This document shows, one piece after another, positions 56,901-63,413 of a stretch of 64,000 bases of DNA. The notes beneath the pieces are model-generated. The model made no database searches. It saw only the letters and a program-made list of their open reading frames with translations, and had not been told where the DNA came from. This DNA is from an uncultured Gellertiella sp. (lineage in GTDB: Bacteria > Pseudomonadota > Alphaproteobacteria > Rhizobiales > Rhizobiaceae), in NCBI RefSeq assembly GCF_963457605.1, contig NZ_OY735139.1:992001-1056000 (forward strand), read 5' to 3'. Position numbers and translations under genes: made by a program. The stretch's first letter is position 1. The number at the start of each line of letters is the position of its first letter.

Positions 56901-57387
56901 CCAGGATGTGGCGCTGCGCTATCTCAGGCTCAAGACCGGTATTCTCGCCGCCGGCAGCGCCCTCGACCTCTACCGCGAAAGGCACAGGAGCTCGATGATG
57001 GCGCGCGCCTCGGACGCCTTCCGCCAGATCACCCGGGGCGAATATTCCGGACTTGCCGCCCGCCCCGACAAGACGGGCGAGGTGCTGATCGGCCTGACCC
57101 GGGAGGGCGGGTCGCGGCTTTCGGACGCGATGTCGACCGGCACCCGCTACCAGCTCTATCTGGCGCTGCGGCTTGCCGGCTACGAGGAATTTGCCGCCGT
57201 CCGCCCGCCGGTGCCCTTCATTGCCGACGACATCATGGAAACCTTCGACGAATTGCGCTCCGAAGAGGTGTTCCGGCTGTTTGCCGCCATGGCGGGGATC
57301 GGTCAGGTCATCTACCTCACCCATCACCGCCACCTCTGCGACATCGCCGAGACGGTGGTGCCCGGCGTCCGCATCCACCAGCTCTGA
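53911..57387 (+). CDS. YhaN-like SMC/Rad50-type ATPase
   Basis: 1158 aa. Walker A GLNEAGKST near residues 36-44; then about 900 residues of coiled coil; the C-terminal half of the ATPase has GTRYQLYLALRLA in place of the ABC signature, Walker B VPFIADDIMETFDE and H-loop YLTHHRHL. No CxxC zinc hook is seen at the coiled-coil apex, unlike Rad50/SbcC. It starts in the stop of the nuclease gene (TGATG), so the pair is coupled. It presumably provides ATP-driven clamping for the nuclease. Confidence 0.92.
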   Translation: MRLKRLDLTRFGKFTDACLDFGDKPPQGPDLHIVYGLNEAGKSTAFAAYMDLLFGIPMKSAYDFLHPYSSMQIGGLLEFDGKAHELIRMKRNSNSLLDANGQPVNEALLAAALGGISRDAYRTMFSLDEDTLKKGGVDIEASKGDLGALLFGASAGLSDIGKVLTTLSGEAEGLYRKRGSTTQLAQLKQKHAALLERRAALDTQASAYAQLVTAEKQAESAHEQVGAELAAARERQALQSRLARAVPLAADLSRLKERLRALAHLPRPARDSVAMLPQRIRDETRLLTRQAGIEDRQRQRQDALDAVAVDDALLALGPRITALEDIRARYRTAEADLPRRQQELSEKNGALRLLLAALGRDAQASAASLLLPAPVTGTLRDLIEQRSGIEAGLKTAARERQRIDSQLEEVSQALAALECPAATVSAALLRRMQAAIDRLQRGDLQARLSVEEREVQKHRAAVARSLSGLLPWQGDSAALESLTLPDRHQFDRWRGEAAELARRLATHRDQIRTLETGLGQARARILLLKEGGSDIDDASARRARSERDGLWQAHRATLDAASAARFEAAMKADDAVTEARLARSGDLAALRQLEQEMTLNEVGLARQDELFREASAEHQALTGLIRSRMPFVPDGADTAPDELIAGLQRWMEGRGDCLSAAHDLHEAEERLAALTRERDADCAALAACLGEAGIPVADQPPAQVLLALAENFLDRVEGAASGRSTLEKRLSDLKAEAGDRERDLRDTEAAATDWQTRWMAALGKTWFGDGASVVEVRALLDTLSGLPALLGECEQQAQRITKMELDQTAFVEEIRALHAGLGLTFDDREARQADERLKQAFDAASRAAEERQRLQQELEGLEDERRALALDRAEHDAAKARLNDAFGVETLERAEAITGDLKERDLLEEKIAETSQSLLAELRAADLDEAGRMVADADPDRTEAELAALADTIDRLTQRAQEHYGALTLARDQLNRVGGDREVAMIESERATVLLEIQDVALRYLRLKTGILAAGSALDLYRERHRSSMMARASDAFRQITRGEYSGLAARPDKTGEVLIGLTREGGSRLSDAMSTGTRYQLYLALRLAGYEEFAAVRPPVPFIADDIMETFDELRSEEVFRLFAAMAGIGQVIYLTHHRHLCDIAETVVPGVRIHQL

Positions 57388-57402
57388 CAAAGGGAACCCG
57401 GC

Positions 57403-58005
57403 GTGACCGCTGCCCGCCTCGCACAGCTTGCCCTCTCCGCCCTCCTCCTTGCCCTGCCGGTCGGGGCCGAAGCCGGTGGCGTGACACGGGAACGGATCGT
57501 CACCTACCCGATCCACGGCCAATCCGGCATCGCGCTTTACCGGGATATCGGCCTCAAAGGCCCCGTGGTCGCGGGCTCGATCCGGGCGATTGCCCATACC
57601 GGTTTCAAGCTGACCTGGACCCGCAGATACGAAAACCGGGATGGTGCCTGCGTGCTGGCCTCCGCCGTGCCCAGGCTCACCATCACCTATACCCTGCCCA
57701 GACCCGCAAACCCGCTCCCCTCGCCCACTGCAGAGAACTGGCAGACCTTCCTCGACGGCATCGCCCGCCACGAACGCGGCCATGGCGACCTGATCAGGGC
57801 GATGGTCAAGGACATCGAACAGGCCAGCATCGGCCTCACCGTCGCCAACGATCCCGGTTGCCGCAGGATCAGGACAGAACTCACCCGCCGCCTCGGCGCG
57901 CTGTCCAGGGCCGAGCAGAAGAAGAGCAATGGCTATGACCGGGCGGAGATGGGCAGGGACGGCAACATACCAAGGCTGGTGCTGGCGCTGGTGAACGGGG
58001 GGTGA
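57403..58005 (+). CDS. Secreted DUF922 (predicted zinc peptidase) protein
   Basis: 200 aa from GTG 57403 (AGGGA upstream). A signal peptide is followed by a DUF922 domain: IHGQSGIALYRDIG, FKLTWTRRYENRDGACVLAS and the HERGHGD motif, an HExxH-like pattern (HERGH) expected to bind zinc. Function unknown; a periplasmic peptidase is inferred. Sixteen bases after the ATPase gene and probably on its transcript, though a link to DNA repair is not expected. Confidence 0.82.
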   Translation: MTAARLAQLALSALLLALPVGAEAGGVTRERIVTYPIHGQSGIALYRDIGLKGPVVAGSIRAIAHTGFKLTWTRRYENRDGACVLASAVPRLTITYTLPRPANPLPSPTAENWQTFLDGIARHERGHGDLIRAMVKDIEQASIGLTVANDPGCRRIRTELTRRLGALSRAEQKKSNGYDRAEMGRDGNIPRLVLALVNGG

Positions 58006-58095
58006 GGATGGTAGAACATTGACAGGCTTGCTTCATGGGAGGCCCAAAGGGTTACAGACAGGTCCTCCGGTGAATGAGGTCAAGGAACTATAGCC

Positions 58096-58543
58096 ATGGC
58101 AAGAACCTGCATATGCTGCGACGCCAATGCGTCCATGACGCGTTTTGAAGCGGAAACCCTTGAGGTCACCTATCGCGGCTTGAAGAAGGATGTTGGCGGC
58201 TTGTCCGGATATCGTTGCTAGAGTCTGTCAGGTTCATATTGAACCAGACAGACTCTAGGGCCCTTTGTTTTCGTTTGTCTTTTCGGGAAAACCGGATTCC
58301 ACTTTTCCCTGACAAACTCTAAAGCTGCAGCGAGATCGAATTCGACGCTGAAAGCGCGATCCGTTATGCCGAGGCGGGCGACGCCTTGGTGGTCTAAACA
58401 CGGGTAGCGGCGGAACCGGAACTTGCGCCGCATCCGCAAAAAGCCAAATCTCAATCAGGCTCAGGCATTGTGTCCGCCGCCGTTGTAAACCTCTTTCGCT
58501 CCGTGATGTGGGAGAAACCCAAGCTCCAGGATCAAGGCGATAA
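58096..58543 (+). pseudogene. MqsA-family antitoxin gene, interrupted by repeat copy D and frameshifted
   Basis: From ATG 58096 (AAGGA nine bases upstream) 41 codons read like the N-terminal zinc domain of MqsA: CICC near the start, then EVTYRGLKKDVGGLSGYRC. The frame is closed by TAG of copy D. After the copy, 58326-58397 reads CSEIEFDAESAIRYAEAGDALVV, given here as IEFDAESAIRY and AEAGDALVV, the second half of the CxxC domain. After a further frame change, 58423-58467 reads LRRIRKKPNLNQAQA, the helix-turn-helix, and near 58500-58543 RDVGETQAPGS resembles the family's RYExGExxAP. No toxin gene is recognisable upstream. The gene is dead. Confidence 0.75.
58219..58321 (-). repeat. Palindromic repeat element, copy D (inverted, shortest)
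   Basis: 103 bases from TAGAGTCTG to ACTCTA, in the opposite orientation to copies A and B. Read on the minus strand: left end TAGAGTTTGTCAGGGAAAAG, a GGTTTTCCCG block, no internal CTCAAAC palindromes at all, AAAAGACAAACG, and the right hairpin with GTTCAATATGAAC core. It is the minimal form of the family. It splits the CxxC codons of the MqsA pseudogene. Confidence 0.88.
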
Positions 58544-58612
58544 AACAACAAATGATCCCGTGTGGCTCAAGGGCAGCCATGGCGTCCAGCGGGAGTTGGG
58601 CAATCGCAGTTC

Positions 58613-58984
58613 CTAACCCGCCGCGAGCGGTCCGCCGTAGGAATTTTGATCGGCGGACTTCAGTTCCAGCTCGGTGCGCCATTCACGCGTCACATCGGCT
58701 GAATATTTCAGCGGCAAGTTGGATATGAACAACCAGGCGCTTTCGAGCGGAACCTCGACAAGCGCAGAGGCCAGCCGGGAGGCAGAAATCTGCTCCCAGG
58801 CCCGGGCCATTCGCAAATCATCGGCGATACAGCCGATATGGTCATTGATCGCGCCACCATCGAGTGTGGCTTGCGTAAGCACAGCGGCAAGGCTCGACAG
58901 GATTTCGCCGGTCTGTGCAGCAGAAAGTCTTACCCCGGCGAGCTGCCTGATTTCCGATGGCTTCAGCATTGCTACGTCAATCAT
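58613..58984 (-). CDS. Unknown protein, second gene of a two-gene operon
   Basis: 123 aa from ATG 58984, four bases after the stop of the upstream gene. Predicted mostly helical in the first 80 residues (LKPSEIRQLAGVRLS, ILSSLAAVLTQATL), then ALVEVPLESAWLFIS and a hydrophilic tail. No signal peptide or membrane helix. No family recognised. The tight spacing indicates that it works with the 183-residue protein. It ends next to the degraded antitoxin region. Confidence 0.6.
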   Translation of the reverse strand: MIDVAMLKPSEIRQLAGVRLSAAQTGEILSSLAAVLTQATLDGGAINDHIGCIADDLRMARAWEQISASRLASALVEVPLESAWLFISNLPLKYSADVTREWRTELELKSADQNSYGGPLAAG

Positions 58985-58988
58985 TCCA

Positions 58989-59540
58989 TCACACCTGCTC
59001 TCTTGGCGTTATATGATAGACACCCAATCTTATCTGGTAAGCACTAAATAATTTCGCAACATTGCGAAGCTGCGCCTCGCCGATACCCCGGCGAATTCCA
59101 AACCGGCCCGAGCGATTGGAAATGACCCAGGGACCATCTTCGTGCCCGGGGTCAAAGGTGATCTCGCCCGCAATTCTGGCCGTCACATATCCATCCCTAT
59201 AGCCCAAAACGGCGGGATGGCCAAGTTTCTCCTCTCCTGCCTGCATTTTCACATAGGAATGGGGCAGCAGATAGCGCAATTTTCCAGAGGTCTTTTCCAC
59301 CACTTCTTCGTGGGCAAACATGATCGCCCCTGCCTCATTCATCACCCAGAGAATGGGGGAAGTTTCATGCACGACGCTCGACAGCCGGGTGACAAGATGG
59401 GAATCCATATAGGCCTTGAGCGAGGCGGCGCTTGCAGCATCAAGACTATTCAGGCTCCGGGGCTGGTAGCGCTGTTCGGATTCGGTCACCGCGGCCAGCG
59501 GCTTGGTGGGGCGACCATAAATATCGTCTAAATTAGCCAT
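58989..59540 (-). CDS. Unknown protein with GEI...SNRSGRFG segment
   Basis: 183 aa from ATG 59540 (GGGAGG upstream; a GTG three bases earlier is too close to that site). The first 40 residues look disordered; the rest alternates short helices and strands. The most distinctive part is HPAVLGYRDGYVTARIAGEI followed by WVISNRSGRFG, then a helix (GEAQLRNVAKLFSAYQIRL split here). Segments like AGEI...SGR/HY occur in some bacterial effector and toxin-associated proteins, but I cannot assign a family. It is the first gene of the pair. Confidence 0.6.
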   Translation of the reverse strand: MANLDDIYGRPTKPLAAVTESEQRYQPRSLNSLDAASAASLKAYMDSHLVTRLSSVVHETSPILWVMNEAGAIMFAHEEVVEKTSGKLRYLLPHSYVKMQAGEEKLGHPAVLGYRDGYVTARIAGEITFDPGHEDGPWVISNRSGRFGIRRGIGEAQLRNVAKLFSAYQIRLGVYHITPREQV

Positions 59541-59584
59541 CACGCCTCCCGGTCACTCTCGTATATGAGGTGTTTCCGGGAGAA

Positions 59585-61096
59585 TCAAGACACCCGCATT
59601 TCCCCCTGCCCGCCATGCCCCTCCTCGCGCCTGATCAGGTCCCGCACCGCCTCCACGCAATCGGAAAGCGGACTGTCATCGGCATAGGGGGGAACGAGGG
59701 CGCGGATGCGGCGGTGGAGGGTGTCGGTGCCTTCGGCCCTTTTCCCGGCAGGCTCGCGGAAATCATGGGCCTGGGCGGCCGCGAGGAATTCGATGGCAAG
59801 CACATATTCGGCATCATCGACGATCGTCAGCAGCTTGGCCGCCGCAGCGGTCGGGTTGGCGAGAAAGTCTTCCTGAAGCCCTGACGTGATGCCGCCATCG
59901 GTGGAGGCGGGCATGGCCTGACGCCTGATGCCGTTCACAAGGCCTGCGGCGGTATATTGGGCGATCATCAGGCCGGAATGGCTGCCGGCATCGCTGGCGA
60001 GAAAGGCCGGGAGGTCGCTGACCAGAGGATTGATCAGCCGGTCGAGCCGCCTTTCGCTGATCATCGCCACCTGCGCCAGCGCCACCGACAGGCTGTCGGC
60101 GGCAAGCGCCAGCGCCGGGGCAACCGCATGGGCTTCCGACGAGACGAGAGGCGCATCGGGCGTGCCGGAAAGGGCGGGATTGTCGGTGACCGAGGCAAGT
60201 TCCTGATCCACCACCCGGGAAGAACCGGCAAAGACATCGCGGGCCGCGCCATGCACATGCGGCACGGCGCGAAGGCTCAGCGCATCCTGCGTCCGGCGGC
60301 CTTCGGCGGCTGCGATCAGGCCGCTGCCGTCGAGAAGCCGCCGCAGCGTTGCGGCAACGTTAGCCATGCCCGGCGACGGGCGAAGCGCGATGACATCGGC
60401 ACGGAAGGCCGCCATCTGGCAGCCAGCCGCTTCCAGCGTCAGCGCGGCAATGTGATCGGCCCAGTCGAGAAGCCGCGCGGCACGGGCAAGCGCCAGCGCC
60501 GACAATCCGGTGGCGCAGGCCGAGCCATTGACGAGGCTCAGGCCCTCCTTGGCGCGCAGCGTCAGCGGCTGAAGGCCGATGGCAGCGAGCGCATCGCGCC
60601 CGGAAAGCCTTGCCCCCCGGACCCGCGCCCGGCCTTCGCCGATCAGCAGCAGGGCAATCGCCGCATTGTGCTGGAGATAGCCGACCGAGCCTTTCGAAGG
60701 CACCTCGGGCACCAGATCATGGTCCAGAAAGCCGAGATAATGCCGCAGGATTTCAGGCCGCACGCCGGAATGGCCATGGGCGAAATTGGCGATCTGCGCG
60801 GCGATGATCGCCCGGACCTCCGGCGCTGGCAACAGCGGACCGACGCCGGTCGCATGGCTGAACAGGATATGCCGGGACAGGGCTGCCTGCTGGTCGCGGC
60901 TGACCACGGTGTCGCTGAGCGCCCCGACGCCGGTATTGATGCCATAGGCCCGGACACCGCTTTCGACGATGCGCTCGACGATCAGCGCTGCCTTTTCCAC
61001 CCGCGCCCAGGCGTCGGGCGACAGCGACAGGCTTTCGCCTTCGGCGATGCGCGCGACATCGCGCCAGCCGAGACCACGATCAAGGACAATGGCCAT
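59585..61096 (-). CDS. Histidine/aromatic ammonia-lyase homologue lacking the MIO Ala-Ser-Gly triad
   Basis: 503 aa, normal length and overall fold for the family. Conserved: YGINTGVG (Tyr51), SHATGVG (His81), SLVNGS (Asn190), SLRAVP (Arg276), SVTDNP and LQED (Glu409). But where classical enzymes read GASGDLAPL and cyclise Ala-Ser-Gly to the MIO electrophile, this protein reads GSVGYLQHNAAIAL (residues 136-149), with no Ser available and about three residues missing; the Tyr equivalent to 280 is Leu273. It cannot work as ordinary HutH. It ends an amino acid transporter operon, one base after the ATPase gene; hutU, hutI and hutG are absent. Confidence 0.85.
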   Translation of the reverse strand: MAIVLDRGLGWRDVARIAEGESLSLSPDAWARVEKAALIVERIVESGVRAYGINTGVGALSDTVVSRDQQAALSRHILFSHATGVGPLLPAPEVRAIIAAQIANFAHGHSGVRPEILRHYLGFLDHDLVPEVPSKGSVGYLQHNAAIALLLIGEGRARVRGARLSGRDALAAIGLQPLTLRAKEGLSLVNGSACATGLSALALARAARLLDWADHIAALTLEAAGCQMAAFRADVIALRPSPGMANVAATLRRLLDGSGLIAAAEGRRTQDALSLRAVPHVHGAARDVFAGSSRVVDQELASVTDNPALSGTPDAPLVSSEAHAVAPALALAADSLSVALAQVAMISERRLDRLINPLVSDLPAFLASDAGSHSGLMIAQYTAAGLVNGIRRQAMPASTDGGITSGLQEDFLANPTAAAAKLLTIVDDAEYVLAIEFLAAAQAHDFREPAGKRAEGTDTLHRRIRALVPPYADDSPLSDCVEAVRDLIRREEGHGGQGEMRVS

Positions 61097-61097
61097 G

Positions 61098-61868
61098 TCA
61101 GCTCCCGAAATTGCCGATGAACTGCCGGAAGGCGGGCGTCGCCCCCTCGCCGAACATCACCTCCGGCGCGCCGGAGCTTTCGATCAGGCCTTCCTTCATG
61201 AACACCACCCGGTTGGAGACATTGCGGGCAAAGCTCATTTCATGGGTGACGACGAGCATGGTCATCCCCTCCTCCGCCAGCGCCCGCATGACGCGCAGCA
61301 CTTCGCCGACCAGTTCCGGATCGAGCGCCGAGGTCGGCTCGTCAAACAGCATCACCTTCGGCTTCATCGCCAAAGCCCGGGCAATTGCCGCGCGCTGCTG
61401 CTGGCCGCCGGAGAGATGGGCGGGATAGGCATGGCGCTTGTCGGCAATGCCGACCTTTTCCAGCAACTGTTCGGCCTCCGCGATGCAGTCGGCGCGCGGC
61501 CGTTTCAGCACATGCACCGGCCCTTCGATGAGGTTCTCGAGGATGGTCATGTGGGACCAGAGATTGAAGGACTGGAACACCATGCCAAGCTCGGAGCGGA
61601 TATGATCCACCTGCTTCTGGCTTTCCGGGCGGCTCCTGCCATTCCTGTGCACCATGCGGATCACCTCGCCATCGACGAGAATCTCGCCGGCATTGGCGAT
61701 TTCGAGCAGGTTGATGCAGCGCAGGAAGGTGGATTTGCCCGAGCCGGAGGCCCCGAGCAGCGAGATCACGTCGCCATCCCTGGCATCGAGCGACAGGCCC
61801 TTCAGCACTTCGAGCTGGCCGAAACTCTTGCGGATATTGCGGACGGAAAGGCGGATTGCTTCGGACAT
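61098..61868 (-). CDS. Polar amino acid ABC transporter ATP-binding protein (HisP-like)
   Basis: 256 aa from ATG 61868, the usual HisP/GlnQ length. Walker [13 protein letters not shown]-loop VFQSFNLW, signature [15 protein letters not shown], Walker [16 protein letters not shown]-loop VTHEMSFA. It powers uptake of a polar amino acid through the two permeases encoded upstream. One base separates its stop from the start of the ammonia-lyase homologue. Confidence 0.95.
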   Translation of the reverse strand: MSEAIRLSVRNIRKSFGQLEVLKGLSLDARDGDVISLLGASGSGKSTFLRCINLLEIANAGEILVDGEVIRMVHRNGRSRPESQKQVDHIRSELGMVFQSFNLWSHMTILENLIEGPVHVLKRPRADCIAEAEQLLEKVGIADKRHAYPAHLSGGQQQRAAIARALAMKPKVMLFDEPTSALDPELVGEVLRVMRALAEEGMTMLVVTHEMSFARNVSNRVVFMKEGLIESSGAPEVMFGEGATPAFRQFIGNFGS

Positions 61869-61902
61869 GATGGTTTGAGATCCTGAAAGGGGGCGGACGG
61901 GC

Positions 61903-62610
61903 TCAGCCATGGGAAACTGCCGGGGCGGCGCGCAGATGCCGGGAGAGCCTGTGTTCCAGCAGGCCAAGCGCCTGCAGGATGAGGAAATTCAGCGCGAGAT
62001 AGATGAGGGCGGCGCAGAGAAACACTTCCGTGGTGCGATAGGTCTCGTGGATCAGCTTCTGGGCAATGCCGGTGACCTCCCAGACGGTGACGAGGCTGGC
62101 AAGCGCCGTCGATTTCATCATCAGCACGATTTCGGTCGAATAGGCGGGCAAGGCGTGGCGAAAGGCGATCGGCGCCAGGATGCGGCGCACCAGCAGGAAG
62201 CCCGACATGCCGACCGAGCGTGCCGCCTCGATATCGCGGGGCGAGACGGCACGAATGCCGCCGCGAAAGATTTCCGCCGAATAGCCCGCCGTGCAGAGCG
62301 CCAGCGACAGCACCGCGCAGACGAAGGGCTCGCGCAAGAGCGGCCAGAGGAAGCTGTAGCGGATGACGGCAAACTGCCCGAGCCCGTAGAAGATCAGGAA
62401 CATCTGGATCAGCAGCGGCGAGCCGCGAAAGACGAAGATATAGGCCCGGGCAATGGCACCCAGCAGCGGATTGCCACCAACCCGCATCCAGACGATCAGC
62501 AGTGCCAGCAGCCCGCCTGTCGCGACCGACAGCGAAAACAGCCCGAGCGTCATCGGCACGGCCTTGAGCAGGGTGATCAGCGTCGAGGAGAGAAAGTCCA
62601 GATCCATCAT
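61903..62610 (-). CDS. Amino acid ABC transporter permease (HisM-like)
   Basis: 235 aa with about five membrane helices. The cytoplasmic EAA loop reads [22 protein letters not shown], shortened to [14 protein letters not shown], and contacts the ATPase; [16 protein letters not shown] is typical of the HisM/GlnP family. The C-terminus falls outside the membrane ([11 protein letters not shown]). Seven bases after the other permease gene. Confidence 0.93.
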   Translation of the reverse strand: MMDLDFLSSTLITLLKAVPMTLGLFSLSVATGGLLALLIVWMRVGGNPLLGAIARAYIFVFRGSPLLIQMFLIFYGLGQFAVIRYSFLWPLLREPFVCAVLSLALCTAGYSAEIFRGGIRAVSPRDIEAARSVGMSGFLLVRRILAPIAFRHALPAYSTEIVLMMKSTALASLVTVWEVTGIAQKLIHETYRTTEVFLCAALIYLALNFLILQALGLLEHRLSRHLRAAPAVSHG

Positions 62611-62617
62611 CCCGCTC

Positions 62618-63346
62618 CTACGCCTTGCCCATCGCCGCGGACGGCATGCTCTTGTTCGCCCGCCGCTCCGCCCGGTTGAACACCTGGTCGGAAAAGCTGG
62701 TCAGCAGCAGGTAGAGACAGCCGCCGACAATGAAGAACAAGAAATACTGGCGCGTCGAGCCTGCGGCGACCTGGCTGGTGCGCATCAGTTCGGCAAGGCC
62801 GGTGACCGATATCAGGGCGGAATCCTTGAGGCTCAGCTGCCAGACATTGCCAAGACCGGGAATGGAGAGCCGCAGCACCTGCGGAATGATGATCCGGCGA
62901 AAGCGCAGGCTCCGGCCCATGCCGATGGCGGAGGCCGCTTCCAGTTCACCTTTGGCAATGGCCAGATAGGCACCGCGAAACACTTCCGCCTGATAGGCTC
63001 CAGAAATGATGCCGACGGCCAGTGCGCCGGCGGCAAAGGAGGGCAGGCCGAGAAAGCTTTCATAGCCCATCCATTGCCCGAAGGCGGTGACCGCGGAGGA
63101 GCCGCCGAAATAGATGAGATAGATCACCAGCAGTTCCGGCACGCCGCGAAACACCGTCGTATAGGCATTACCGATGGCACCCAGAACCGCAATGCCCGAC
63201 AGCCGCGCCGAGGCGACGAGAGCGCCAAGCACCGCGCCGATGGCAAGCGCCGCCGCCGTGACCGCGAGCGTGGTGAGCGTTGCAAGAACCAGCAGCGCCC
63301 CCCAGCCATTTTCGCCAAAGCCGATCAGGCCCAACAACTGCATCAC
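62618..63346 (-). CDS. Amino acid ABC transporter permease (HisQ-like)
   Basis: 242 aa with about five membrane helices, FRGVPELLVIYLIYFGG and the EAA loop ELEAASAIGMGRSLRF. It pairs with the HisM-like protein to form the channel. It follows the binding-protein gene after a 67-base gap that contains a stable hairpin. Confidence 0.93.
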   Translation of the reverse strand: MMQLLGLIGFGENGWGALLVLATLTTLAVTAAALAIGAVLGALVASARLSGIAVLGAIGNAYTTVFRGVPELLVIYLIYFGGSSAVTAFGQWMGYESFLGLPSFAAGALAVGIISGAYQAEVFRGAYLAIAKGELEAASAIGMGRSLRFRRIIIPQVLRLSIPGLGNVWQLSLKDSALISVTGLAELMRTSQVAAGSTRQYFLFFIVGGCLYLLLTSFSDQVFNRAERRANKSMPSAAMGKA

Positions 63347-63374
63347 CCTGTTCCCCGCCCGCAGAAGAGATGAG

Positions 63375-63403
63375 GACCGGCAGACCCACAGGGCCTGCCG
63401 GTC
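63375..63403 (-). terminator. Intercistronic hairpin behind the binding-protein gene
   Basis: GACCGGCAG (63375-63383) and CTGCCGGTC (63395-63403) form a perfect nine-base stem with an 11-base loop, between the stop of the binding-protein gene and the first permease gene. There is no T tract, so it is more likely a 3'-end stabiliser or partial stop that raises binding-protein levels over the membrane parts. Confidence 0.55.
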
Positions 63404-63413
63404 TGCGAGAGCC

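Noticed and set aside
53548-57783. 1411-codon open frame on the minus strand across the nuclease and ATPase genes
   Set aside because: It is the antisense shadow of two genes with clear motifs on the plus strand; GC-rich codon bias keeps the opposite frame free of stops. The translation is rich in Gly, Arg and Pro without domains.
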